DNA of 64,000 bases, taken from positions 31,400,911-31,464,910 of the forward strand of contig NC_052046.1 in NCBI RefSeq assembly GCF_015832195.1. The letters are read 5' to 3'. A program made the position numbers and the translations under genes. Below are positions 52,033 to 63,507 of this stretch, piece after piece. The notes under the pieces were generated by a model. It made no database searches. It was not told the DNA's origin and saw only the letters and a program-made list of their open reading frames with translations. Position 1 is the first letter of the stretch. Every line of letters starts with the position of its first letter. Source of the stretch: Motacilla alba alba. Taxonomy: Eukaryota; Chordata; Aves; Passeriformes; Motacillidae.

Positions 52033-52745
52033 AAATATTACAGAATCACAAAATGGCTGAGATTGGAAGGGACTCTAGAGCTCATCTACCACTTACAAAA
52101 GCAGGACAACCTAGAGCAAGTGGCCCAAGACCATCTGGAGCTTTTGGATGTCTCTTGCAGTCAGTAAATATTTCCTGATGTTCAGAGGGAACGTTATGCA
52201 TTTTTGTTCATGCCCATTGCCTCTTGTCCCATGACTAGGGACAATCAGAAAGATCCTGGCTCCTTCTTTGTACCCTCCCTCCAGGAATTTATACAAATTA
52301 ATGAAACCCTCCCTGAGTCTTCTCTTGTCCAGGTGAAACAGTCCCAGATCTCTCATAGCAGAGATTCTTCAGGCCCTTCATTGTCTTCATGACCCCTTGC
52401 TGGACTTTGAAACTCATCCAATTGAATTTCTCTCCAGCTGAATGGCTGCCAGTATATGCGGTTGCCTGTGGTTTTTTCTCTCCACATGCAAGACATTACA
52501 TTTCCCCTTCTTGAACTTTAGGTTGTTCCTGTCCTCCCACCTCTCCAGCCTGTTGAGGTTCATCTGGAAGACAGAATGAGCTTTTGGTGATTCATCCACT
52601 CTTTCTAGTTTTACATCTGATGCAAATTTACTGATAGTACAATCTGCAACGTTGTCCAAATCATTAATGAAGATGTTAAACAGGAGTGGAGCCGGGACTA
52701 TCCCTAGGGGTACACCACTACTTCAATCACCCTTCTACCTTCCCC
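52033..52745 (-). mobile_element. CR1 LINE 3' segment (minus strand)
   Basis: The 3' end is at about 52033 (ACAGAATCACAAAATGGCTG on the plus strand). It continues through the 3' region into the end of ORF2. The minus frame between about 52690 and 52414 reads a PLLFNIFINDLD-like block, KFASDVKLERVDES (motif C region, with one aspartate of the usual pair replaced), then MNLNRLERW and KGKCNVLHV. These are all CR1 RT landmarks in order. The sequence then passes, without the RT core, into an endonuclease-like segment at about 52830. Confidence 0.85.
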
Positions 52746-52829
52746 CAGATTCTGAAGCTCCTCCTTCACTCAGCTCACATCACTGCAGCAAGGCTGCCTC
52801 TGGTGTTTACATACTCCTTGTTGGTGAGT

Positions 52830-53350
52830 TTGTGGCCCAGCACAGCATCTGTCCTTGCTGACTTCTCTATCACTTGGCAGTCGAAGTTATCATCAAAGTA
52901 GTAGTGCAAGAACATCCTGGATTGTTTATGGGCTGATGTGTTGGCCCTCTGACATGTATAAGAGCGGTTGAAGACACTCGTGAAGACCAGAACCTTCAAA
53001 CCTCAGGTTTGTATTGAGTCTGAACCATTAATTGAAGGACTATGGTCAGCCATAGTTGACTCTGTGGTCAGGTGGCCTATTGTAGATACACACTATAATG
53101 CTACCTTTGCCTAATTCTAACATGTAAAATACCCATTGGCTGCTCATCCACCACTAGGTAGATTTCCAAAACTTTTGGCTGCTGTGTCACATAAAAGGAA
53201 CTTTGTCTCCCCATCACACTTTCCTGTCTTTCTGAAAGTGCCTGTATCATTCCTTTGCAACATGCCAGGCATGGGGGCCAACTCACTATAATTCCATCAT
53301 CCCAACAAAAACATAGTCCTGCAACTGCAATGTATGTGAACATACACAAA
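52830..53350 (-). mobile_element. CR1 LINE endonuclease segment (minus strand)
   Basis: Read on the minus strand this matches the CR1 ORF2 endonuclease. Near 53300 there is LQLQDYVFVGMMEL, a decayed form of the block where CR1 has an ITETWWDD-like catalytic motif. About 53040-53070 holds a 'vyyRPP'-like block, and downstream the plus-strand phrases 'cttggcagtcgaagttatcat' and 'ggttgaagacactcgtgaag' mark the C-terminal endonuclease. It probably belongs to the same copy as 52033-52745, with the RT core deleted, but two adjacent fragments cannot be excluded. Confidence 0.7.
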
Positions 53351-55440
53351 CGCCTAAGTATTTATAGCAGGAATGCTCTTCACTTTTGACTTTCCATTGT
53401 CATTGCTGTTCACCTTATGACCCTCTCTGAAAATCTTGTCAGGTAAGACTTATTTCAAACAGATTCCCTCCTGTCCTCTCTGATGGGAGAAAATAGCAAG
53501 GGAACTACTGAGAAGTCAGTGCAAGGAAAAAAACAAAACATTGCAATTAACAACTAATAAATAAATAAATAAATAAATAAAATAGCAATTCCTCCCCCAC
53601 ACTCCCCCCACCCTGGGCCCAAAATTCAAGAGCTACTTAATTGTAGCTCAAAAAATTACCCCCAACTATGCCCAGGAACAAAAGTCCAGTCAAGAAAATG
53701 AGGATGAGGCTGCTGATTTGGAAAAGGCACTGGCACAAAATATGCAGGAGATTTGGGAAGTGCCTGCTGATCCAATCAAGAAAAGAATCACCAAGTGTTT
53801 TCCTTTTCTTTACTTGTTTCCAGATCTTTAAAAATTATGTTGTAAAACCTAACAAATGTTTATGGTAAATAATATAATATTACTGTTTGCTCAATGATGA
53901 CAAATATGTCACATACAGCACACAAAAAATAAAAAAAAATAGAAAAGTGAATGGCATATACCTTGTAGAATCCGCTTTAAACATTATGCAGTTAGCAAGA
54001 GCAGAAAGGAATGTGGTGATGCCAATAGGGCAGGGATGGCAAAGATTTGGTAAGATTGCAGGAGATAAGTCTACACTGTGGTGGAAATATAGGCAGTGAT
54101 ACTAAGCAGTTGTATTTTTCATTCAGTATAATTTTACTGTAAAAGAGATTTCTTCCACTTTCAAGGAAGTGCTTGTAAATCTAGATACAAATAATAGCTT
54201 CAAAAATTGTTAGATATTTTGTCATGTCCTATAAAGTTCAGATCTTTAGAATTGCCAAAAGTGCTAGAAGTATTGAAATGTAAAGTAAAAAAAAAAATAG
54301 CTGGAGATGTTGTTTTGTCATTTGAAATCAATACTAGTATTAAGCTTCCAACCAAGAAATTAAAGTACATTGTTTTAATAGCTGTATTAAGCCCAGAAGC
54401 AAATCTCATTTCTTACAGGTAACTCATAGTGCATGTCAGAAGACATCAGCTTAGACTGCTGCTTTCCTTTGTGTTTCACTTGCGTTCAGAATTTCTTTGT
54501 TTCTTTTAGCAAAGTATGAGTTATTTGTGCGACAGAGGGAAAAGTGTACACCCAGCTCTATGTGTACACCCTTATCGGGCACAAGTCTTATTGTAGCAAT
54601 TTCCTTTTTAAAAGAAACAATCCCATGCAGAAAAGGAGCCGGGAAGGGCATTCCTCAGGTGTAGATATCTCCAAATGCACCTCCAGCATTTGTTGCCCAC
54701 ATACACTTGCCCAATTTCTCCTGTTTAAATACGACAGTAAGAAGCTATTTTACATACTAACAGTGGCTAGTTGCTCAACATTTACCTAGAGCACATTTAC
54801 ACTGTTTTGGCACATTAGCTGGGAATCTAAAGTGGAGAAGAGCTACTTGCAAGGTACTGGCATAAGGCTGAGCATAAACCGTCTCCTTCTACTCTGATAA
54901 CTCATAACATAAAGCATTACATCATTTTGATTCCTAAAGCACTAGATGTTTTAATAGAAACAAAAATAAAATGTATCCTGTCTCCCTATGAGCCCTGCTA
55001 GACTTGCATACTGTGGCTCTGACCTGACTTACTCTAATAAGAGACCTGTTTTATATATAACTTTAAATAATTAGGCATTGAATTAACTTCTGAATAAGTG
55101 AAATTGAAATGTCTGCCTTTTCTAGACTAAGAGCTGATAGTACTGCTGGAGGGAAAGAGCCTTTACCATTCCCAGTGGAAATGGCCTTGAACTCAGGAAA
55201 TCATTAAGTGAAACAATAAATGGAAATTACTCAGTAGCTGAGCTGCTGAAAAAAGGACATTGAAGAGGAACAGGGATTTCTCTTTTCCCCCCTCTTTCTT
55301 GCCTTGCCTTTTGAGGGTTGCTAAGCAAGACATTTGTTTTGGCAAAGACATCAGCAAGGGTCATCCTGAGAGAGAAGTGAGCTCCTTACTCGTCAAATGC
55401 ATTCCTAGAACAATGTAAAACAGAACATCACTTCGGTGTT
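53351..55440. other. Unique AT-rich sequence with an (AATA)n tract
   Basis: Apart from the tetranucleotide repeat listed separately and a C-rich patch near 53590-53620, I see no repeat, exon or RNA gene. Open frames of 66-82 codons are mirrored on the opposite strand near 54200-54420. Confidence 0.5.
53556..53584. repeat. (AATA)7 microsatellite
   Basis: About seven uninterrupted AATA units, followed by a short A run. Confidence 0.93.
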
Positions 55441-55555
55441 TATGTACATATACATATACATATATATACACATATACATATATATGTGTGGGGGGTGTGT
55501 GTGTGTGTGCGTTTGTGTGTGCTTTTATATATATACACATATATTCTTCATTGAA
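55441..55555. repeat. Compound (TACATA)n, (TG)n and (TA)n microsatellite
   Basis: Begins with TACATA and TATATACACATA units, then GTGTGGGGGG, a (TG) run at about 55496-55509, a second GT run, and ends with another TATATATATACACATATA segment. The two flanking AT-rich segments are near-copies of each other around the GT core. Confidence 0.92.
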
Positions 55556-58500
55556 AACAGAGACAAGAGAAAACATTAAAGCCCTAATATAAGAATTTCA
55601 GGTAATTTTTCATACTCTGAGATAAAGTTTCTTCCATATCCTAGTACTGTCAGAGGACTTTTCTTTAAATATTCCTCTGGAACAAATTTGCTTAACATCA
55701 ACACAGCCTGACCTGATTTTTAACATTTGTTAAAGTCTGTATCAACCAAGCCTTAAGGTTAACTCAAGTAAATTTATGTTTTTACTCTTACAGATGTGCC
55801 CTTCTCTTCTCCCTGGATTTTGTTATGCTTGGATTTTAGAGGGTTTTTTTTGTTCTTATTACCTTTACATCAGATCAAAATTAATGATTTTTCTTCTGTG
55901 GGAAGAGAAGATTGGAGCTATGCGTTGACTGGCAAAAGCTGCTATGGAAAACAACTACTGACTGGCACGCAGCAAGGAGTTTAGAAGATGTGGGAGAACA
56001 GAGGGAGAACAGAAATTTTCCTGAGTAGTTGCCTTATTGTATTCTGTGATTTTCTTTTTATTATTTATGTGTGCTAGATTTGTCTCCCTTGTAATGTTAA
56101 TATAAATGTTGTATTTTAGAACATGGTCATTGATTTCAGGATGGCTCCATCAGCTTTTCCTTAGCTGAGAATCAATAGATGCAATTATTTTCCAGTGAGA
56201 TAATTCGGGATGGTATTCAGAGAATGATCTTTATCCAGTATGAATATCAAAGATGTTGACAAAATGAAATTTAATTTTGTTTACTTTCAGCAGACATTTT
56301 CCTCAAAAAACTGTGGTTTTTAGACTTTAGGATGGCTTTTCCATTGGTAGAAATAGTTATGTGGTTAAAAAGACAGTCTGCTAAAAAAAAAAAAAAAAAA
56401 GCGCATAAAAATTTCACTGCAGTCACTATGAGGATTTAGAATATGGTCAAGTTCTGGTGGTCTCAGATGACTGATATTTTATAATTCTGAAAATATTTGC
56501 AAAATACAGCAATTGTAGAAGTATTTTAGATAATGTGTTAGTTATCCTTTAAAAAATTCAGGATGTATCTGTAATTTAATGATGGTGCTAGGGAAACCAT
56601 GCAGATTGGGACCAAGTGACTTAGAAAAAGCCCTACTATTGCTCTGGTTATTTGTCCCATAGGATAAGTAAGGTAAATTTGTATTTAACTTCACTGTGAT
56701 GCAGCCCTAGAAAAAGTTCAATGTAAAGCTCCACAACAGCTATTTTCTTTCTTTACCTTGGACACATTTTTTAAGTAATATTTATTCTTCTCCCGTGTGG
56801 AGGTACCAAGCACAGACCCATTCTCATGCTTCTGACCATAAGCCAACACAGTGTTTATGCAGAGATCTCTTGCTTTCCTACAGGAGGGAACATATAATAA
56901 ACAGCAATAAACAACCAATGAAAGGAGGGTCTTCTGATTTTTTCGTCCATTTGTTTCAGTAATTCTTCATGACTTCGCTGGATTCTGTGACAAATAAATT
57001 CACTCACTGTTACTCCTTACAGTTTAAGTATTTCTCCCATATGCATTCCAGCCAAGATCATAATTGCCCTAAAAGCTTTCATTCTTTTTATGTATAGGCT
57101 GTTGGTTTCCGTTATTTGTATAAAGAATATATATTATATGACTTCTAAACAAGAACTGTTTTTTGTGGTCCCAGTTAAATATCTTGTTATGTAATATAGA
57201 GATTTTACTAATGCCTCCTGTCCTCTCAAACTGTCCCCAGAGGAGTGATCAGTGAGAGACCCTGTTTTCACAGCCCTGTGCTGGAATTCAAAATGCAGAA
57301 AAAAACATTTCCATCAATGTCTTCACAGTCCTATCTTTACAACTGTCTGCTGCCTGGCATAGAGACATTCAGGAAAAAAAGGATTCTAGCCCTTTCTACC
57401 TTCCCAGAAAATCATGTTCTTATGAAAGTAGTTTAAGTTAAAAAAACTTAGGAGCATCAATTCAAAAATGTACTAGATCAGTTCCTTGGGAAAACAAGTC
57501 TTAAAAAATAAAAATATGATGCATTTTAGAGGGTGTCCTAAAGAGCTGTTTGGACCTGAGCATGGCAGAGCAAGTGCCAGGGCAGAGCTGAGTTCGAAGT
57601 CTGGTACCATAGGACCTGTCCAGTGGCACAGGAACAGCTCAAACTGTGCAGACCCTGCCAAGGAACTGCTGTTCTGCCTTACATGGCACAGAGCTCACTT
57701 CTTCCCTCCCAATTCTGATTCCATTCTTCAGGCTTCAGTTTAAGTAACAGGAAAAATGGAGGAAATCATGCTGCAGCTAAACAGAAGAAAATATATCTGA
57801 ATAACAAGAAATTAATAAGAAATGAAAATTAATTTAAAAAGGACTACAGAAATAAAGAATGAAGCAATATGTACCTAGAAAGCAAAATATTACATATGAT
57901 GTTTTTCAAGATATCTTATCAAGGTGTCTTATGATAACATAAATTGTTTAAAAAGAAATGTGTGACCATGAAACAAATTTAAAAAAAAAAGGTAACTGCT
58001 AAATATGCAAGAGTTGGAAGATTACAGTAATATTGTTCCAAATTTATGAACTTCTACATTTCTTCATTTCACATATATCTACATTTATACATATACCTAC
58101 ATTCACACACACACATAGGTATATGTATATTTCAAACACAGATTTTCAGGTACGAAGTCTACAACAAAACAAATTCTTACTAATATCTGTTTGTGTCAGT
58201 CACAAAAATAGTGTTAGGCAAAATTCATGAATTATCTAAAATTAAATTGTCTATAAAGAAATAACATCAGGAATTACCTACAGAACTAGAAGAGTTTAGT
58301 TAGTAACTTATCTGCTAAAACAAAACTCTGACAAAGTATCTAATAATAATTAATTATAATTTAATCATTTTAAAGGAAGGTATAACTGCTACTATTATTC
58401 TACCGTGTGAAAAAATAATTATACTTATATGAGTATCCCATTTAACAAGTTCTTATGAGGCACAAAGAATACAGTTACAAAAGACTGCCAAAATGTCATT

Positions 58501-61500
58501 TTATGCCATATTCAAATATAAGTCCTGAACTTTTCAATTGCCAGAGACACAGGGAAGAGTCTCCTAATCTCTTTTTTCTTACTTCCCTTGATTAGCATCA
58601 GTTTTTATATAAAGTCAGATGAGTTAAATGATCTGTGGCAGTGCTTGTTATTGAATATTGAAAGGGACCAGGTTTCATATGTGCAGCAATGGATTGAATG
58701 TGCCTGAAGAAAAATGTGAAATCAATGAACTACTAGGGTATAGTTTATGATACCATATGTTGTCATCAAAGTGGGTGAACAGCAGCCTCTGAAATTCAGA
58801 GTCTCGGTGCTGTAAAAGCATTATGTGTTCAAGAAAGAATGTTGGTTTTAGAATTCAGCATGAGGTAAAATAAAATTAGAATTCAGCACTTTCCAACCTA
58901 AAATCAGGCTCATGAACATCTTCTAATTAAATGAACAACAAAAAAAGATGTCTTAACATAAGTTTTCCTAGTTATTTTGTGTAAAAGTCATTAAGACAAT
59001 AATGGAAGAACCTTAGAAAGAATGAAGAGTATGGTTAAATATCAAATATTTTACTTTGGATGAAAACAACTTTTGCATTGACAAGTAACTAAAAAAATAT
59101 GAAAGTTCCAACAAACTCTCTTAAGCTGTGGGCAGTTGAAGAAGTTTGAGGAAACAGCTCAGCCTAAACACAGAAATAAGTATATTTTCACTACTTTTGC
59201 CACAAACGACAGTACCTCGTCATTTGACATATACCAAACAACTTCATTCTGTCTGCCAACTGCATGTGGTTCTTTATGACACATACACACCCGAGCATCA
59301 TTTTCTGCATGCAACTGTATATTTCTGTGAATCTGTAATGTCATCCTACAGGCAACAGACTTGTGTTTAAGACACTGCAATACTGGAAAATGAAACAACA
59401 AAAACTTCTGTGAGGGAACTGCATTAAAATGTTCATAGCTTTTGCAATAAAGTTAAAATCACTCACTCCTTGTTTGCAACACATTTATTAGTCACTAGTG
59501 ATATTATGAAATTGTTTCTTCTGAGCAAAAAGGTCACTTTTTCAATTTTTTTAAAGAGTTTTAAGTACAAGATTGACCTACATATTCCTTTTGTCTGTTA
59601 GCTTAGCTAATATCTCTAAATACTGCAGCACAAGCACATCAAAGGCAGGATTAGGTTTATCCAGCCTAAACCTGAACTTCTCATTCCAGTGAATAGAAGG
59701 CCAACACATACATGTGGATTTAACATAACTATCCTGTCTGCAATCCATTTAGTCATTTGCTTATGCCTTTCCTTTATATTTCCCAAATATGTTTTTATTC
59801 CCTGTGTCATTCCAAGTCACATAAAAAATTTAAATGCAGAACTTAAAGGTACAGAGTATTTATATCTGGGACAACTGGTCCTAATCCTTCCATATATTTT
59901 TTTTTTACCCTCCTAGTAGTGATGAGCCTACAGCAGCACTTCAGACTATTTCCTCACAAGACATTAGACAAAATAACAAAAGGCAAAAGACAGGAGGTGG
60001 AATTATAATTGTGACATTAATCAGCTTCTGAACTCCTTTCTTAAAACTTTGGAGTAGGAATTTAGAATTAATATGTCACAATGTTATTGCTGGGCAATGA
60101 TCCTCTAATCCAAATGGCTATTCGCTACACAAATAATAAATATTAAGTATTGACTATATAAAAAAGTCTTACATCTTGATAACTATTGACATGTAACTGT
60201 ATTTTATATTATTTTCTTTATAGAGGGAAAAACCTTAAATTATTATCACATCTTTTTACTATAAGTATTTTTATTTATTACCTAAAATTAAGGAGAGTAA
60301 GCTCTCTCAGAGAAATTGCTGAAACATATAATTAGATTATTTCCATGGTTAAGTGGTAAAATAAATGCTAAGCACTGATGCTAAGCAGTGGGGAATGGAT
60401 CAAATGCAACATCCACCTTAAAATATGTCTGAAGCAACAGCTCAAGTACAACAGATGATAGATCAAAACCTATGCAGAATCAAGTGCTCCATGTCATACA
60501 CCAAATTGTTAAAATGTAGCTGCTTCCCCTGAGAGATGGGAGAAATCTTCAATGGAAATTATTTTTTTACAACAATTTTCTCCTCTGTTAGCAACTGCTG
60601 GTTGAAGTATTTCTTGCCTACTTGACTCAATTACATTCAGTAACAGTAATACTTCAAACATTTCCCAATAAGGCTATGTCACGCACTATGATGGTGTCAA
60701 TTATCTTATAGAACTAGTCCACCTCAATCTTCCACATGTTAGAATAACACAGTTTGCAAAGAACAAGATATAAAAGAGGAAAACACTGAAAATACTGTTT
60801 CATAATCTTACTGAGGATTTCTTTTGGAAGACACAGAGATTTTGCCCAAGCCTAAAATGATATTTACTTATTTAACCAAGTAACTTTTCCCCTCACTTAA
60901 AAGATAAATTGTTTTCCCCATTATTAAAGTTGATGTTGAGCATAACTGCTGAAATACTAAAGCTCTATTTCTCTCACAAGAATATTGAAAGTACATTTTT
61001 AAGGATTATGCTGGCATCATTTCTTTACACCAAATGAAAAATGGCTTTTTCCATCGTTTTGTTTACCAGAACTCAGAACACTATCAAGGTAACAGAGTTC
61101 ACTCAAATTCTATTTGAAACACACTGTCTCTTTACAAAAATCATCATCAGGTTGCCAAGTCATCAAAACATCCTTAAATATGAGCTACCTTTTTGGTTTC
61201 TTATGACAAGCATGGAAGATCTGTTACCATAATAGCACTTACCCCTCAAGCATGGAAGAAAATATGTGGGAGCTTCTTCAGATCACTTGGTTTAGACTTG
61301 ATAACAGCAAATTCTTGTGTTGCAGTACTAGTAGGGTTATATTTAAAATGCTCTACAACTTTTCTTTTTTCCTAAAATGAAAATTTAACCCAATTGGTAA
61401 AATTTCTGGAATTTTTGACAGACCTAAAACATAGTCTTACATAAAAGATGTAAAATAATATTCAGCAAAACTATTATTCAAATATTTTTACTGGTTTTGA

Positions 61501-61565
61501 TTGAACAGCAGTAACTGTTGATTATTGTAGAGATACAGCAGAAAAGTAGCTTACTTTATTTTCCC
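55556..61565. other. Unique AT-rich sequence with simple repeats
   Basis: Includes an A18 run near 56382-56399, the inverted repeat at 58086-58129, a GC-richer patch at about 57530-57740 that is open for 85 codons on the plus strand and 62 on the minus strand, and otherwise AT-rich DNA. I recognise no gene, exon or interspersed repeat. Confidence 0.5.
58086..58129. repeat. 14-bp perfect inverted repeat with CA-rich loop
   Basis: TATACATATACCTA at 58086-58099 and TAGGTATATGTATA at 58116-58129 are exact reverse complements. The 16-nt loop is mostly (CA)n. The arms are more complex than a plain AT repeat because of the CCT/AGG core. Confidence 0.92.
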
Positions 61566-61579
61566 CATCCAAGTCAGAG

Positions 61580-61940
61580 TTGGTCTGTCTTACAAGAGAA
61601 AAGTCCTGCTTATCAAACCTGAATTTATTGCATGACAAGGTAACCCACCTAGCTGATCAAGAGAAGCCAGTGGGTATAACCTTTTTGGATTTCAGTGAAG
61701 TTTTTGATACTGTCTACCCTAGTATACTTCTGGATGAAACATCCAACTCACAGCTGGATAAACACATCACAGGTTAGGTGAGCAGCGGGCTCCCAGGTCA
61801 GACACAAAGGGTGACATCAGTGAATGGGGTGACATCAGACTGGGGACACTTCACTAGTGGGCTTCTGCAGGGCTTCATCCTTGGCCCAGTGCCCTTCAAC
61901 ATCTCCAGCAATGGCCTGGGCACAGGACTGGAAAGGATAC
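61580..61940 (+). pseudogene. CR1 reverse-transcriptase remnant (motifs A and B)
   Basis: One frame from 61580, interrupted by an in-frame TAG at 61775-61777, carries EKSCLSNL, then TFLDFSEVFDTV (motif A, with its aspartate), SGLPGQTQRV, and GLLQGFILGPVPFNI (motif B region). It is cut by the LTR at 61941. Beyond the LTR, motif C reads SKFTADTE at 62613-62636, so one catalytic aspartate of the usual pair is replaced. The copy is dead on several counts. Confidence 0.8.
61936..61940 (+). repeat. Target-site duplication GATAC, left copy
   Basis: GATAC immediately before the LTR start, identical to 62606-62610. Confidence 0.9.
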
Positions 61941-62605
61941 TGTCCTGGGGTGACTTTATGATGCTGAATTGTATCCCAATTTGTCTGTTTAGCCCAGAAA
62001 TAAGTTTTGTGTCTTTAAAGCTAGTTCTGAGAGTAAAGGGGCAGAGAGAGAAAAGCAGTGGATTTTTTTTTTTTTTGTATTAAAAAACATAGAGATAAGA
62101 GCTTCAGCTCTCTGTCTGGGTACATGTTGTCTGCAGCATGGACAGGGAGCAGGAGAGAGCTCTTTTTGCTTTTAGTTAGTATATTTTAGCTAGCTGAGGC
62201 CAGAATTTTTTGGAACTGTTCAACTATAGCTCAGTCTGGGAACACCATGACTATTGTCCTTGGGCCCCCAAGCAGCACTGCATCTGGGACATTGGACCCA
62301 AACCCCCAAGAGACTGAGAGACAGCTGAGGACACATCCACAAGAAGGACTCTGAACTACAAGAAGCCTTTCTGAATTGGCCATCTTTTCAGAACAACAAG
62401 AGGTTCCAGTGTTTAATATTATTCATTTTCTCAGGTTTGTGAATACTTTGCTTGTCAAATAAACAGTTTTTTTCCAGTTTTCTCAAAGGAGAATTATGTC
62501 TTTCAACATAAGATGCATGTTGAAAGGGGGAAGGGCAGCTAAAATTTGCTTTACAGAGGAGACCACTTGAAAAGTTTCCTCTCAAATTTGCCCTAAACCA
62601 GGACA
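61941..62605 (+). mobile_element. Solo LTR (665 bp) inserted in CR1, with 5-bp TSD
   Basis: The element begins TGTCCTGG at 61941 and ends CCAGGACA at 62605; these are exact 8-bp inverted termini of the TG...CA type. It is flanked by GATAC at 61936-61940 and GATAC at 62606-62610, a perfect 5-bp target-site duplication. An AATAAA lies at 62458-62463, in plus orientation. No internal viral sequence is present, so it is a solo LTR left by LTR-LTR recombination. A 5-bp duplication fits the ERVL-like class and some others. The sequence resembles an LTR type I recall from songbirds, but the family name would need a database search. A run of 14 T lies at 62063-62076. Confidence 0.93.
62458..62463 (+). 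promoter_or_regulatory. AATAAA polyadenylation signal in the solo LTR
   Basis: AATAAA within GTCAAATAAACAG, about 140 bp before the LTR's 3' end, as expected near the R/U5 border. Confidence 0.6.
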
Positions 62606-62610
62606 GATAC
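62606..62610 (+). repeat. Target-site duplication GATAC, right copy
   Basis: GATAC immediately after the LTR end. Removing the LTR and one copy restores continuous CR1 sequence, which confirms the insertion. Confidence 0.9.
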
Positions 62611-63507
62611 TAAGCAAGTTCACAGCTGATACAGAGCTGGGAGGAGCTGTTGATCCCTCAGAGGTAGAGAGGCCCTGCAGAGAGACCTCAACATTTTAGA
62701 GGGTTGGGCAGTCACCAACTGTATGAAATTCAACAAGAGAATATGCCAGATTCTGCACCTGGGGTGGAGCAATCCTGGGTGTACAGACAGAGTGGGGAAT
62801 GAGAGGCTGGGGAGCAGTGCCATGGACAGGGACCAGGGGTTCCTGGCTGATGGCAAGTTGAACATGAGCCAGCAGTGTCCTGGTAGCCAGGAGGGCCACC
62901 ATGTCCTAGGGCACATCAGGGACAGCATCACCAGGTGGGCAGGGGAGGGGATTGTCCTGCTCTACTCTGCTCTGTTCTGGGGCAGGCTCACCTTGAGCGC
63001 TGGGGGCAGTTTTGGGTGCCACAATACAAGGATCTAAAGTTACTAGAAAGTGTCCAAAGGAGGGCAAGTGAAGAAATGAAGATGATGAAGAGCCTTGAGA
63101 GGAAGCCATACGGGGAGCAGCTGAGGACACTTGGTCTGTTCAGGCTGGGGAAGAGGAGACTGAGGAGAGACCTTACTGCAGCAACAGCTTCCTCTTGAGG
63201 GGAAAAGGAGAGGCAGGCACTGATCTCTTCCCTGTTGTGGCAGTGAAAGGGCCCAAGGAAACGGCCTGAAGTTGTGTCAGGGGATGCTTAGGTTGGATAT
63301 CAAGATAAGGTTTTTCACCCAGAGGGTGGCTGGGCATTGGAACAGAGAAGTGGCCACAGCCCAGCCTGATAGAGTATGAAGAGCATTTGGCACATGACAT
63401 GGTGTGACTCTTGGGGTGGCCTGCGCAGGGCCAGGAGTTGGACTCAACAATCCTTGTGAATCCCTTCCAACACAGCATATTCTGTGATTCTGTAAAAATT
63501 CTGTAAA

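Larger units (their letters stand above)
61570..63507 (+). mobile_element. CR1 LINE, RT to 3' end (plus strand), split by a solo LTR
   Basis: The only plus-strand CR1 in the window. It begins inside RT at about 61570 and ends with the CR1 tail octamers ATTCTGTG, ATTCTGTA and ATTCTGTA between 63479 and 63505. An LTR occupies 61941-62605 and interrupts the RT domain. The CR1 sequence resumes at once on the far side in the same reading register. The 3' part has the usual order, including GAGGAAGCCATACGGGGAGC at about 63099 and 'ggttggatatcaagataagg' at about 63292. It is 5'-truncated and carries multiple stops. Confidence 0.92.

Noticed and set aside
62620..62931. 103-codon minus frame
   Set aside because: It is antisense to the CR1 3' half on the plus strand.
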